Shown here: piece by piece, positions 16,994-24,299 of the stretch
How positions within the stretch are numbered: the first letter of the stretch is position 1
How the letters are laid out: each line of letters begins with the position of its first letter
Assembly (NCBI GenBank): GCA_029975435.1
Contig: JARKPC010000046.1
Location: forward strand, 1-64,000
Direction: 5' to 3'
DNA length: 64,000 bases
Source of the DNA: Propionivibrio sp.
Lineage (GTDB): Bacteria > Pseudomonadota > Gammaproteobacteria > Burkholderiales > Rhodocyclaceae
Notes under the pieces: generated by a model
Told to the model about the DNA's origin: nothing
The model's database searches: none
Seen by the model: the letters and a program-made list of their open reading frames with translations, nothing else
Program-made: the position numbers and the translations under genes

Positions 16994-17524
16994 CGAGTCA
17001 TCCTTTCGTTCGATGTGTTGATCAGAAAATCTGGCGGCGTACGCCGACATCACGGCGACTTCCGTCATGCCGTCGAGCGCGGGAACGTTGGTGAGCGCGG
17101 CGTGCTTGATCTGCAGCACCACGCCGGTTTGCGGGTCGTAGGAAAAGACCGGGGAGAGGTAGAGGTATTCCTTGGCCTCGATCATGGCGCGGGCCTTCTC
17201 GGTCCATTCCACATCGGTGGCATAGAGACCGTCGCCGTCGCGCCATTCGAGCGTCTTGAACCAGCCGGCGGCCGGTGCGGGCAGGCCGTTCTTTTCCGAA
17301 AGCAGGGTCTGGTGTTCGTAATCGATGACGAACGGCGTCTGGCGGGTGGCTGCCTGGGCGATCACCGCCCCGGCGATGGTGGCGTCGAGCTGCCAGCCCT
17401 CGGGAATGAACGGACGGCCGTCGCGGGCGGAAAAGCGCCCGGCGGGCAACAGCTGGATTTCGGCCACCGACTTGACCGTAACGGTCAGCGCGGCGATGCG
17501 GGGAGTGGTGAGCGGCTTAGGCAT
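16481..17524 (-). CDS. Prohead protease / scaffold fusion, Mu gpI
   Basis: 347 aa. The N-terminal half (LLPAGRFSARDGRPF, PFVIDYEHQTLLSEKNGLPA, YLYLSPVFSYDPQTG, KHAALTNVPALDGM) is the Mu I-type maturation protease with the conserved DYEHQ segment. The C-terminal half is helical scaffold with a Gly-rich linker near residue 315. It cuts scaffold, and probably capsid, during head maturation. It is first in the late left arm, 29 bp behind the PI-like motif. Confidence 0.92.
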   Translation of the reverse strand: MPKPLTTPRIAALTVTVKSVAEIQLLPAGRFSARDGRPFIPEGWQLDATIAGAVIAQAATRQTPFVIDYEHQTLLSEKNGLPAPAAGWFKTLEWRDGDGLYATDVEWTEKARAMIEAKEYLYLSPVFSYDPQTGVVLQIKHAALTNVPALDGMTEVAVMSAYAARFSDQHIERKDDSMNELLKKLLANLGLAETTTEADALAAVAALKTRADLVAPLETQVAALKTATPDPARFVAVETMTALQGEVAALRTKLNGQELDGVVSEALKAGKLLPAQEAWARELGGKDLASLKTYIAAAPVIVPGEGQTGGKGQGGGDGKALSAEQQAVCKQLGLSEKDFLESLSAQA

Positions 17525-17553
17525 GAGGCCAGCTTAGGCAGCTGGCCCCGGAG

Positions 17554-17576
17554 GATCGACTAAAGGGTTTTAAAAC
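17554..17576 (-). promoter_or_regulatory. Putative late promoter element (PI equivalent)
   Basis: On the minus strand the site reads TTTTAAAACCCTTTAGTCGA. It matches the copies at 7175-7198 and 30527-30548 at nearly every position. It is 29 bp upstream of the protease ATG, the position of Mu PI. Confidence 0.75.
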
Positions 17577-17589
17577 AACAAAGGAGCGT

Positions 17590-17751
17590 TCACAACGATT
17601 GACGCCAGGCCAGCAGACGCTTTCTGGCGACACGCCCAAACCGCAATACCTTTTGCGACGCGCCGAAATGCCACCACTCCCAAAAGTTGGAAAACGAGAA
17701 CACTACCAGGAACAGCGGTGTCGCCGCAGCGATGAGCGCCCATCTTCTCAT
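17590..17751 (-). CDS. Small membrane protein, 53 aa, unknown
   Basis: Starts 2 bp after the stop of the gene at 17754-18293, so it is probably translationally coupled. The N-terminus MRRWALIAAATPLFLVVFSF forms one transmembrane helix. It is followed by NFWEWWHFGASQ and a basic tail (RVARKRLLAWRQSL). No family is recognised. It could be a membrane partner of the upstream 2TM protein or a small toxin-like or exclusion peptide. It lies directly upstream of the I protease, the place where D3112-type phages carry anti-CRISPR genes. Confidence 0.6.
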   Translation of the reverse strand: MRRWALIAAATPLFLVVFSFSNFWEWWHFGASQKVLRFGRVARKRLLAWRQSL

Positions 17752-17753
17752 GG

Positions 17754-18293
17754 CTAAGCCGCCATGATATTCGGCCAGTGAAGGAACTGGCTGGTAAGCC
17801 GTTGCCAGGCGCTCAAGCGGGAAAAATGCGCCGGATCGACAACCGGGTCAAAACCTTCGGCGCGCAACATCTCGTTATGACACAACAGATCGAGCGCCCG
17901 GTAAATCGGCGGCTCGTCGCGCTCGATGGCCAGGCGTTCCTGCCGGTACCCGCACCAGGTAGCCTCCTCCAGATCGCCGGCCAGCATCTTCATCTCCAGG
18001 CTCACGAAGCGTACCCGCAGCGCCGCATGATCGTTGGCGCGTGCCGCGTACCCGACCACGATATCGAACGCCGACAGAACCGCCGCCGCCACGGCGAAGC
18101 ACTGCAGCCACAGCGCGGGCGACCCGGTGCCCGCCAGCTCGAACAGCACCCCGCCAGCCAGAACAATCGTCAACGCCCCGGTGACCCGGTGCATGCGTTC
18201 AAAAAACGCCCGCCGTCGGTCGTGGTAGCGAACCGAGCGGCGAATATCGAAGAGCAGTGCGTATTGCTGGCGATCGAGTTGTGAAGGTGTCAC
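17754..18293 (-). CDS. Two-transmembrane SLATT-like membrane protein
   Basis: 179 aa. The GTG start overlaps the TGA of the 56-aa gene, with AAAAGGAG upstream. A basic juxtamembrane region (RYHDRRRAFFERMHRV) precedes two adjacent helices (about residues 37-52 and 62-82). A long cytosolic helix with HAALRVRFVSLEMKMLAGD follows. This layout resembles SLATT-type 2TM effector domains, which occur in bacterial conflict systems. The assignment is by architecture only. It is in the repressor-side (lysogenic) strand, so a superinfection-exclusion or defence role is plausible. Confidence 0.6.
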   Translation of the reverse strand: MTPSQLDRQQYALLFDIRRSVRYHDRRRAFFERMHRVTGALTIVLAGGVLFELAGTGSPALWLQCFAVAAAVLSAFDIVVGYAARANDHAALRVRFVSLEMKMLAGDLEEATWCGYRQERLAIERDEPPIYRALDLLCHNEMLRAEGFDPVVDPAHFSRLSAWQRLTSQFLHWPNIMAA

Positions 18294-18460
18294 TTCTTCT
18301 CCTTTTGCTCCCCCTCCTGGTGAGGATTGGGAGGGGCCGGCCGCGTGTTGGTGACAAACCCGCCGCGTGTCCAGTCCGATTTGAGCGCCTCGGTATTCGA
18401 GTCGCTCTTATCCTGCGCCGGTTGTTCGGAGGGTTGCTGATTCAACTTATTGTTGCTCAT
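18290..18460 (-). CDS. Small hydrophilic protein, 56 aa, unknown
   Basis: Encodes MSNNKLNQQPSEQPAQDKSD, then a stretch containing SDWTRGGFVTNTRPAPPNPH, and ends in EQKEKK. Strongly polar and Gln/Pro/Lys-rich, it is likely disordered. Its TGA overlaps the GTG of the 2TM gene (GTGA), showing coupling. No family is recognised. The SDWTRGGFVTN segment resembles a short conserved peptide and may be the functional part. Confidence 0.6.
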   Translation of the reverse strand: MSNNKLNQQPSEQPAQDKSDSNTEALKSDWTRGGFVTNTRPAPPNPHQEGEQKEKK

Positions 18461-18556
18461 TTTTACTCCCTATCCAAGATAAGAACACGAATCCGTGGAA
18501 CGGCGATCGCTTCCGGTGCAGGGGCAAGCCCCTTCACCCCCTGACGGGGGACCGGC

Positions 18557-19198
18557 TCAGGCATTCGCCTGACCGGGCGCGTGCCCCGCCTTTTTCCAGC
18601 CGGCGACCCATTGATAAACGGACTCCAGATCGGCATCAGACAGATCCTTCATCGACTCGCTGCCGAAGCGCTGCAACAGGCGCGTGCGCAGCACCTGTTC
18701 CGCCGCGAGCTGCTTGACGTTGGTGAAGATGTAGCTGTATTTGCGGTTGCGCCAGTTGCCATCCCTGGCGGGCGCCGACTTGGCCGAGGACAACCGCCCG
18801 ATCCATTCGCGCAGGAATTTTTCCGCCCTGGGGTAGTTGGCTTGCGTGATCAGGTGGTAGCTCGTCGCCTTGGCCTTGGCATTAACCCCGACCCAGACCG
18901 AACTGAAGCTGCGCGGCGTGCGGCGCACCAGGCCTTCCAGGCGCGCCACCTCGGCGACCAGCGCCTTGAGGCGGTTCTTCTGTTCGTCATCAATGCAGTC
19001 GGGGCCGGGCTGGATCACCACCTTGACCTTCGGCCTGGGCGCGGCCGGCGGCATGTGGATATGCACCGGCTCATTCGCGATGAACTGCTGCCCGCCGTGG
19101 TTGGCGCCGAAATTGACGTGAACGACGTTGCGTTCGTTATGGACGATATCTCGCCCAGCGGCCTGTCCTCCGGACTCGGCCTCCACTTCCGTTTTCAT
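18557..19198 (-). CDS. Phage ORF6C-like / antirepressor-type protein
   Basis: 213 aa. It has a short N-terminal GGQAAGRDIV motif (about residues 10-19) shared with the C-terminus of the neighbouring repressor. A beta-prone His/Asn segment (HNERNVVHVNFGANHGGQQF) follows. The helical C-terminal domain (residues 70-205: DDEQKNRLKALVAEVARLE, KATSYHLITQANYPRAEKFL, YSYIFTNVKQLA) resembles ORF6C-type phage regulators. It lies 8 bp downstream of the repressor and is co-transcribed with it. It probably modulates the repressor, possibly via the shared motif. Confidence 0.6.
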   Translation of the reverse strand: MKTEVEAESGGQAAGRDIVHNERNVVHVNFGANHGGQQFIANEPVHIHMPPAAPRPKVKVVIQPGPDCIDDEQKNRLKALVAEVARLEGLVRRTPRSFSSVWVGVNAKAKATSYHLITQANYPRAEKFLREWIGRLSSAKSAPARDGNWRNRKYSYIFTNVKQLAAEQVLRTRLLQRFGSESMKDLSDADLESVYQWVAGWKKAGHAPGQANA

Positions 19199-19206
19199 TT
19201 TTCTCC

Positions 19207-19797
19207 CTAGCCACGTTTCGTGACCTTTTTGGTGGTGGTGACAATGTCACGACCTGCGGCTTGCCCGCCGTTGGCCGTGACGGTGATCTTCTTCGTCTTC
19301 TTGGGCTTCAGCGGCTCGCCGACGATCAAGGCGCTGGTAGCCAACAAGGTTTCCTGCGCTTTCTTCGGCAAGCGCCGGTAGCGGTCCAGCAGCACCGCCT
19401 CGTCTGGCGAGAGACCGGTCATCTCGGCCAGCGCCCTGCGCGCCGCTTCAGCGCTCCCCGCCGAGACATAGAACAGAAACTCCGACACCCGGCGCCCCGT
19501 CTCCCTGTCCAACCCAAGCGATGAAGCGGCCTGCGCCGCGTTGCCGACCTTGCCCAGCACTTCCTCAGCGCGCCGCTCCTGGTCGGATTGCAACATCGGG
19601 GGTTGTCCCGTCGCCAGCCATTCCGCGCGCACGTGCAGCTTGCGGATCAACGCCTCACCTTCCTCGCGGGTGAGCTTGGCAACGCGCCCAGTGCCCATAT
19701 CCAGAACGCGCTGATGCTTGACCCCCATAACCTCGGCCAAACCCTTCTGGGTCAAGCCGCATTCGACGCAGATGCGCTTTATTTGCTCTCGCAACAT
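19207..19797 (-). CDS. Prophage repressor (HTH, CI/c-like)
   Basis: 196 aa. The N-terminal HTH (REQIKRICVECGLTQKGLAE, then VMGVKHQRVLDMGTGRV) is followed by a helical middle region and a basic tail ending NGGQAAGRDIVTTTKKV. It is divergent from the early operon, with an inverted-repeat operator between them, as expected for a Mu c-type immunity repressor. There is no peptidase (S24) domain, so induction would not be by LexA-type autocleavage. Confidence 0.82.
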   Translation of the reverse strand: MLREQIKRICVECGLTQKGLAEVMGVKHQRVLDMGTGRVAKLTREEGEALIRKLHVRAEWLATGQPPMLQSDQERRAEEVLGKVGNAAQAASSLGLDRETGRRVSEFLFYVSAGSAEAARRALAEMTGLSPDEAVLLDRYRRLPKKAQETLLATSALIVGEPLKPKKTKKITVTANGGQAAGRDIVTTTKKVTKRG

Positions 19798-19810
19798 AAA
19801 AACCCCTTGC

Positions 19811-19829
19811 GTCTGTAAAAATTACAGAC
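19811..19829. promoter_or_regulatory. Operator: perfect inverted repeat between repressor and early genes
   Basis: GTCTGTAAAAATTACAGAC has 8-bp perfect arms (GTCTGTAA/TTACAGAC) around AAA. It sits 14 bp from the repressor start, in the AT-rich divergent promoter region (19798-19888). It is the only strong dyad there and the obvious binding site for the repressor or the Ner-like protein. Confidence 0.72.
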
Positions 19830-19888
19830 TAATATAACTACACATCAACACACATCAGCGCATCACAACCACCCGCACGAGGCCTGCC

Positions 19889-20083
19889 ATGACCGCAAAC
19901 AAAGTCCGAGAACAGTTCCGCCAACGCGGTGAAACCATCACCGAATGGGCATTAAAAAACGGCTACAAGCGCAACGAGGTGTATCGCGTCCTCAATGGCC
20001 AAGCCAAAGCCTACTACGGCCGCGCTCACGAAATCGCCGTGAAGCTCGGCTTAAAAACCACCCGTGACCAACTCGCCGCCTGA
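19889..20083 (+). CDS. Ner/Cro-like early DNA-binding protein
   Basis: 64 aa. KVREQFRQRGETITEWALKN, then GYKRNEVYRVLNGQAKAYYG, forms a small HTH like those of phage-associated DNA-binding proteins of the Ner/Cro position. It is the first early gene, divergent from the repressor, 60 bp beyond the operator. It likely represses lysogenic or early transcription during lytic growth. The assignment comes from position and fold. Confidence 0.75.
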   Translation: MTANKVREQFRQRGETITEWALKNGYKRNEVYRVLNGQAKAYYGRAHEIAVKLGLKTTRDQLAA

Positions 20084-20090
20084 GGTCACC

Positions 20091-20528
20091 ATGTCCATTC
20101 GCCATCGCATCAGATTCGCGCTGACCCGTTTCTTCCTCGGATCGTCCGATCCCGTCCTCTTTTCCTGCGCGTCTGACGCCGTCAGACGCCGCTGCACGCC
20201 ACGAAACTCCGCCGGCCAGGCATCCGCCCATCCCGGCGCAAACAAATCGCTCCTTGCGCCACGCACGCATGACGAACTCGGGCTGGACATCAATGCGCTA
20301 GAGATCGGCACTGTCGCGCGCTGCCTGTCGCCTAGCGAGGCACAGTTCCTGTCCCGCCGTTTTGCCGTACCGCGATCTGCTCCGCGTAGTCCTGCATGCG
20401 CTGCAGAACAATGTCCGAACCGACGCTTTGCCTGCACGACTGGCGAAAGTCGGCCACCAGCGCCGACAACGCCGCCGGATTCGCGCCATGCGATTCCACC
20501 AGCCACGCCACCAGCATCTGCTGGCTGA
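20091..20528 (+). CDS. Doubtful early-region ORF
   Basis: It begins 7 bp after the Ner-like stop with GAGGT 5 bp before the ATG, so translation initiation is plausible. The first ~85 residues (MSIRHRIRFALTRFFLGSSD, later LGLDINALEIGTVARCLSPSE) could be a real protein. The remainder is Pro/Ser/Arg-rich and mirrors the opposite-strand gene at 20332-20574. It may be a decayed or frameshifted gene. No family is recognised. Confidence 0.35.
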   Translation: MSIRHRIRFALTRFFLGSSDPVLFSCASDAVRRRCTPRNSAGQASAHPGANKSLLAPRTHDELGLDINALEIGTVARCLSPSEAQFLSRRFAVPRSAPRSPACAAEQCPNRRFACTTGESRPPAPTTPPDSRHAIPPATPPASAG

Positions 20529-20574
20529 CGATCAGGCCATCAAACAACTCGGTCAAGGATTCGATTTGAGCCAT
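20332..20574 (-). CDS. Small helical protein encoded antisense to the early operon
   Basis: 80 aa: MAQIESLTELFDGLIVSQQM, LVAWLVESHGANPAALSALV, ADFRQSCRQSVGSDIVLQRM, then DYAEQIAV. It has a natural helical composition and a GGGGGG ribosome-binding region 5 bp before the ATG. No family is recognised. It is the only minus-strand gene inside the plus-strand early block. It may be a lysogenically expressed accessory gene or antisense control, and is a candidate for anti-CRISPR testing. Confidence 0.5.
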   Translation of the reverse strand: MAQIESLTELFDGLIVSQQMLVAWLVESHGANPAALSALVADFRQSCRQSVGSDIVLQRMQDYAEQIAVRQNGGTGTVPR

Positions 20575-20693
20575 GACTACCCCCCGATGGGCTGCAACGC
20601 ACCAATTCTAACAACCGCAAACAGTTTGCATAGATCGAAAACAGGAATTTTTCTGGAACACCCGACAAACCCTCTCGAAGGAGCCATCGAAAC

Positions 20694-21161
20694 ATGAAGC
20701 GAAACTGGAAGAAGGTCCGCCCGACCTCTCTACTGAACGCCTTGGAACTGTGCACGGAGCATGCCCGCGAGACGCGCAGCCGCAGCGTGGAGCGGATTGC
20801 CGAGCACATGAGCGAGAAGACGCACCACACCATCTACAAGTACCTGGAGAGCGGCAGCTTGCCGCTGATCAAGCTGCGCAACTTCGAGGATGTGTGCGGC
20901 GCCAACTTCGTCACGCGCTGGCTGGCGATGTCCGCCGGGCTGCTGGTGATCGACATCCCGACCGGGCGCTCCGGCGACAGCCACGACGTGATGGCGCTGC
21001 AGGAAACGCTCAACGACGCCGTCGGCGCGCTGCTGGCGTTCTACTCGGGCAAGGCGCCGGCCGAGGACGTGCTGGCGCGAATCACGGCCGGCATGGAAGG
21101 CCTCGCGTTCCACCGCGAGAACGTGAAGAAGGCCGACCAGCCGGAGCTTGACTTCCAATGA
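20694..21161 (+). CDS. Mu-like phage early regulatory protein
   Basis: 155 aa. RPTSLLNALELCTEHARETR and SVERIAEHMSEKTHHTIYKYLESG form an HTH-like N-terminal region. The rest is helical, ending in ADQPELDFQ. It resembles conserved proteins located between the repressor and transposase genes in B3/BcepMu-type phages. GAAGGAGCC precedes the ATG. Its stop overlaps the next start (ATGA). The exact role is unknown. Confidence 0.65.
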   Translation: MKRNWKKVRPTSLLNALELCTEHARETRSRSVERIAEHMSEKTHHTIYKYLESGSLPLIKLRNFEDVCGANFVTRWLAMSAGLLVIDIPTGRSGDSHDVMALQETLNDAVGALLAFYSGKAPAEDVLARITAGMEGLAFHRENVKKADQPELDFQ

Positions 21162-21469
21162 GCGACGACAAAAGGAACCTGGGTAAAGCTCAGCTGCGCC
21201 TGCTTAAGGTGATCGAGGCGTTGAGCGGGAACGAGGTCTTCGGTATCCGCCTGAAGGAGGTCGCGGAGTCCGTGCAGGCCAACGACCCGACCGTCCTGCA
21301 TGACTTGAACACGCTGGCTTCTTGCGGCTGGGCGAAAAAGGACGAGAGCGGCAAGTGGCGGCTTGGAAGCAAGCCCGTGCAAATCTCCAACGCCTTTGTC
21401 GCCGGCCTTGATCAGGCCAAGCGGCAGATTTCAGAAACCGAACACAACTACACAAGGCTACCGAAATGA
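21158..21469 (+). CDS. Winged-helix (IclR-like) early regulator
   Basis: 103 aa. LRLLKVIEALSGNEVFGIRL, KEVAESVQANDPTVLHDLNT, then LASCGWAKKDESGKWRLG is a classic IclR-type winged helix with no effector domain. Overlapping starts and stops on both sides place it in the early operon ahead of the transposase. It probably controls early transcription. Confidence 0.75.
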   Translation: MSDDKRNLGKAQLRLLKVIEALSGNEVFGIRLKEVAESVQANDPTVLHDLNTLASCGWAKKDESGKWRLGSKPVQISNAFVAGLDQAKRQISETEHNYTRLPK

Positions 21470-22506
21470 GTTCAGAAGAGACCCCCGTCAAGCGCGGACG
21501 TAAGGCAACAACAGTTGAACACCCGGAGCTTCCAGTCATTGCCGAAGATAGCGCGACAGCGATGATTGAGACCGCCGAGGACCTGGGCGTCGGCATTACG
21601 ATGGTTTTAGGCTACGAAGACACCCTCAAACGGCTCGGGGCGATCGAAGCGCTTGAATATGTCCGACGCGTCGGTGATAAGGCGACCGCTGAAATATTCA
21701 CGGCTCTACAAAAAACAAGGGCTTACATCGGATTGCCGTATAAAGGAGCGGATGGAATTGTCCGACGCGTCGGAACTTTTGATGAGTTCTGTGAAGTCAA
21801 GCTTGGCAAGTCATACAGCCGGTGCCAAGAACTAGCTAAGAACCTGCACATGCTCGGCCCTGAGCTTTATGAGCAGACGGAGAGCCTCGGATTGCGCAAC
21901 AAAGACTACCGCGCGATCAACGCCTTGCCCGCTGATGACAGAGAAATCGTCAAGAAAGCCATTGAGGAAACGAACAACCGGGAAGAGGTGATCGACCTCA
22001 TCCAGGAGATGGCCGCCCGGCACTTTGGCGAAAAAGAAGCGGCCAACAAGAAAGTCGCCGACCTTGAAGCCGACCTCGCTGCCAAGCAGTCGCGCCTCGA
22101 ACGCGATGCGGCGCGCATCAACAGCCTGGAAGACGAGAACGCCCGCCTGACCTCGATCCCAAAGACCCCGGCAATGATCGAGGAAGAACAGATCGGCAAC
22201 GTCCTGGCGCAAAGCCAGCTTGTCGTGCGCGAGATCGAGGCCGGGTTGCGCGGGCAGCTTGCCAAGCTGGAACGCCTGTTCGACGACGGCGTCCTGCCCA
22301 ACCATGTGCGCCTGGCGCAGCAGCAGGCGGTGACCCAGATCCTGCAAGCGGCGCGCGTGCTGGCCGGCGACTTCGGCATCACGCTCAAGCTGGAGGATCA
22401 GGAGCCGCAGCAGCTGCTCTGGCTGAAGAACGCCGAGACGATGTTCGGCGACACCGCGCCGCCGGCCGACGACGCCGACGACCTGCTGCCGCCCGACGGA
22501 GAATGA
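21466..22506 (+). CDS. Early coiled-coil DNA-associated protein, Mu-like phage type
   Basis: 346 aa. The N-terminal part (RRVGDKATAEIFTALQKTRAY, FDEFCEVKLGKSYSRCQELAKNL) resembles DNA-binding or replication-associated phage proteins. Residues about 180-230 form a coiled coil (KVADLEADLAAKQSRLERDA). The acidic C-terminus is PPADDADDLLPPDGE. It lies immediately upstream of the transposase with a 4-bp overlap. GC is lower in the first half than in the second, suggesting a mosaic origin. The function is unknown. Confidence 0.6.
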   Translation: MSSEETPVKRGRKATTVEHPELPVIAEDSATAMIETAEDLGVGITMVLGYEDTLKRLGAIEALEYVRRVGDKATAEIFTALQKTRAYIGLPYKGADGIVRRVGTFDEFCEVKLGKSYSRCQELAKNLHMLGPELYEQTESLGLRNKDYRAINALPADDREIVKKAIEETNNREEVIDLIQEMAARHFGEKEAANKKVADLEADLAAKQSRLERDAARINSLEDENARLTSIPKTPAMIEEEQIGNVLAQSQLVVREIEAGLRGQLAKLERLFDDGVLPNHVRLAQQQAVTQILQAARVLAGDFGITLKLEDQEPQQLLWLKNAETMFGDTAPPADDADDLLPPDGE

Positions 22507-24299
22507 TCATGGGCGTACGGAGCGACGAAGCCTTGCTGCTCGATGCCATGCCGTTCATCGAACGTGTGCGCAGCGCCGGGCACGGCGCCAAGCGCCGTCT
22601 GGTCGCCGAGGCCTGCGCGGCGCTCGGCGGGATCAGTACGCAGTCGTTTTACCGGCTGGCCGAGCGGGCGGCCGTCGGGCGCGACCGCAAACGCCGCTGC
22701 GATGCCGGCACCCTGTCGCTGCTGCGCGAGGAAGCCTTGCTGATCTCGGCCTACATGATGAGCGCCTTCCGCCGCACCGGGCGCGGCATCTGCACGCTGA
22801 AGGATGCGCTCAAGGAACTGCGGGCCGGCGGCCACGTCCGGGCAGAGCACCTGGACGAAGCGACCGGGGAACTCCGGCCGCTTTCCGAAGCCGCCGTGGC
22901 ACGCGCCCTGCGTGCTTACGAACTGCACCCGGAGCAGCTCAACCGGCCGACACCGCATACCAACCTGCGCAGCCCGCGCCCGAACTGGTGTTGGCAGATG
23001 GACGCCTCGGTCTGTGTCATCTACTACCTGCCGAAGGGCGGCGCGGTCATCCGCGAGATGAAGGAATCCGAGTTCTATTCGGGCAAGCCGGAGAACTGGA
23101 ACCGGATCAGTGGCCAGATGGTGATCCGTTACCTGATGACCGACCACCGCACCGACATGCGCCGGCTGTGGTACGTGCAGGGGGCGGAGAGCGGCGAGCA
23201 CGCCGCCGATCACCTGATCCGCTGCATGCAGAAGCCGGAAGACCCGCGCGGCATGCTGTGGGGCGTGCCCAAGTACCTGATGGTCGATCCGGGCAGCGCG
23301 CAGACCGGGCGCAAGTTCAAGCGGCTATGCCGGCGCCTCGGCATCGAGCTGATCATCAACAAGGCCGGCAACGCGCGCGCCAAGGGGCAGGTCGAACAGG
23401 GACACAACCGCGTCGAAATGGAGTTCGAGCATGCTCTCAAATCGCTGGCGCATGAGATCCGCAGTATCGACGACCTGAACCGCCTGGCGTATCTCTGGCA
23501 GCGGCATCACAACGCCGAAGCGGAACACAGCCGCTACGGCCGGCCGCGCTTCTCGGCCTGGCTGGCGATCGAACCGCAGCACCTGGTGGCGCCGCCGTCC
23601 GTCGAGGTGTGCCGCGATCTGGCAATCAACGACCCGGAAACCCGCAAGGTGAACGGCGACATGATGATCCAGTGGGACGGCCAGTTCTATTCAGTGGCCA
23701 ACATTCCCGGCATCAAGGTCAAGGACGAGGTGAAGGTTTGCCTCAATCCGTGGCGGACGCAGGACGGCGTGCCTGAAGTGGTGATGGTCGAAGAAGACGA
23801 GGACGGCCGGGAAATCCAGTACCCGCTGCCGCACCAGGCGAAGGATGAGCTGGGCCAGTTCATCAACGCGGCCGAAATCGGTACGCAGTTCAAGGCGCCG
23901 GCCGACACCGTCGCCGACCGCCACCGCAAGGAAGTCACCAAGCTGATCGCCGGCGAATCGACGCTCGAAGCCGCCGAGAAGAAACTGAAGAAGAACGGCA
24001 CGGTGCCGCTGGAAGCCTTCGGTATCGACCCCTTGAAGATCGAGCGCGAGGCCGATCTGCCAGCTTTCATCGAGCGCGCCAGCACGGCGCACGAGCTGGC
24101 CGTCGAGCGCGTCGAACCGCCGTTGCCGCTGATCGATACGTTGATCGCGCTGCGGGACGGCTTGGAGCGGCCACTGACCGGCGACGAGCACACCTTCCTA
24201 ACCCGGCGCTTCGAAAACGGCGCCACGCGCACGCAGATTTCCGCGCTGATCCTGCAGTTCTCCGGCCGGGGCCGCGAGGAAGAAAGGAAGGTGGGCTGA
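22503..24299 (+). CDS. A: DDE transposase, MuA / B3-type
   Basis: 598 aa. An N-terminal HTH region (about residues 25-70) is followed by the rve catalytic core. D occurs in WCWQMDASVC (about 166), D in YLMVDPGSAQTG (about 259), and E in the KGQVEQGHNRVE segment (about 299). The Mu-type C-terminal beta-barrel (MIQWDGQFYSVANIPG) and a basic tail follow. It binds the phage ends and catalyses integration and replicative transposition. The start overlaps the preceding stop, and its last base starts the next gene, so A and B are coupled. Confidence 0.95.
   Translation: MIMGVRSDEALLLDAMPFIERVRSAGHGAKRRLVAEACAALGGISTQSFYRLAERAAVGRDRKRRCDAGTLSLLREEALLISAYMMSAFRRTGRGICTLKDALKELRAGGHVRAEHLDEATGELRPLSEAAVARALRAYELHPEQLNRPTPHTNLRSPRPNWCWQMDASVCVIYYLPKGGAVIREMKESEFYSGKPENWNRISGQMVIRYLMTDHRTDMRRLWYVQGAESGEHAADHLIRCMQKPEDPRGMLWGVPKYLMVDPGSAQTGRKFKRLCRRLGIELIINKAGNARAKGQVEQGHNRVEMEFEHALKSLAHEIRSIDDLNRLAYLWQRHHNAEAEHSRYGRPRFSAWLAIEPQHLVAPPSVEVCRDLAINDPETRKVNGDMMIQWDGQFYSVANIPGIKVKDEVKVCLNPWRTQDGVPEVVMVEEDEDGREIQYPLPHQAKDELGQFINAAEIGTQFKAPADTVADRHRKEVTKLIAGESTLEAAEKKLKKNGTVPLEAFGIDPLKIEREADLPAFIERASTAHELAVERVEPPLPLIDTLIALRDGLERPLTGDEHTFLTRRFENGATRTQISALILQFSGRGREEERKVG

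Noticed and set aside
18461..18556. Terminator between the ORF6C-like gene and the small-gene cassette
   Set aside because: GGGGC-aa-GCCCC and CCCCC/GGGGG hairpins exist but without a U-run, so it was not called a terminator.
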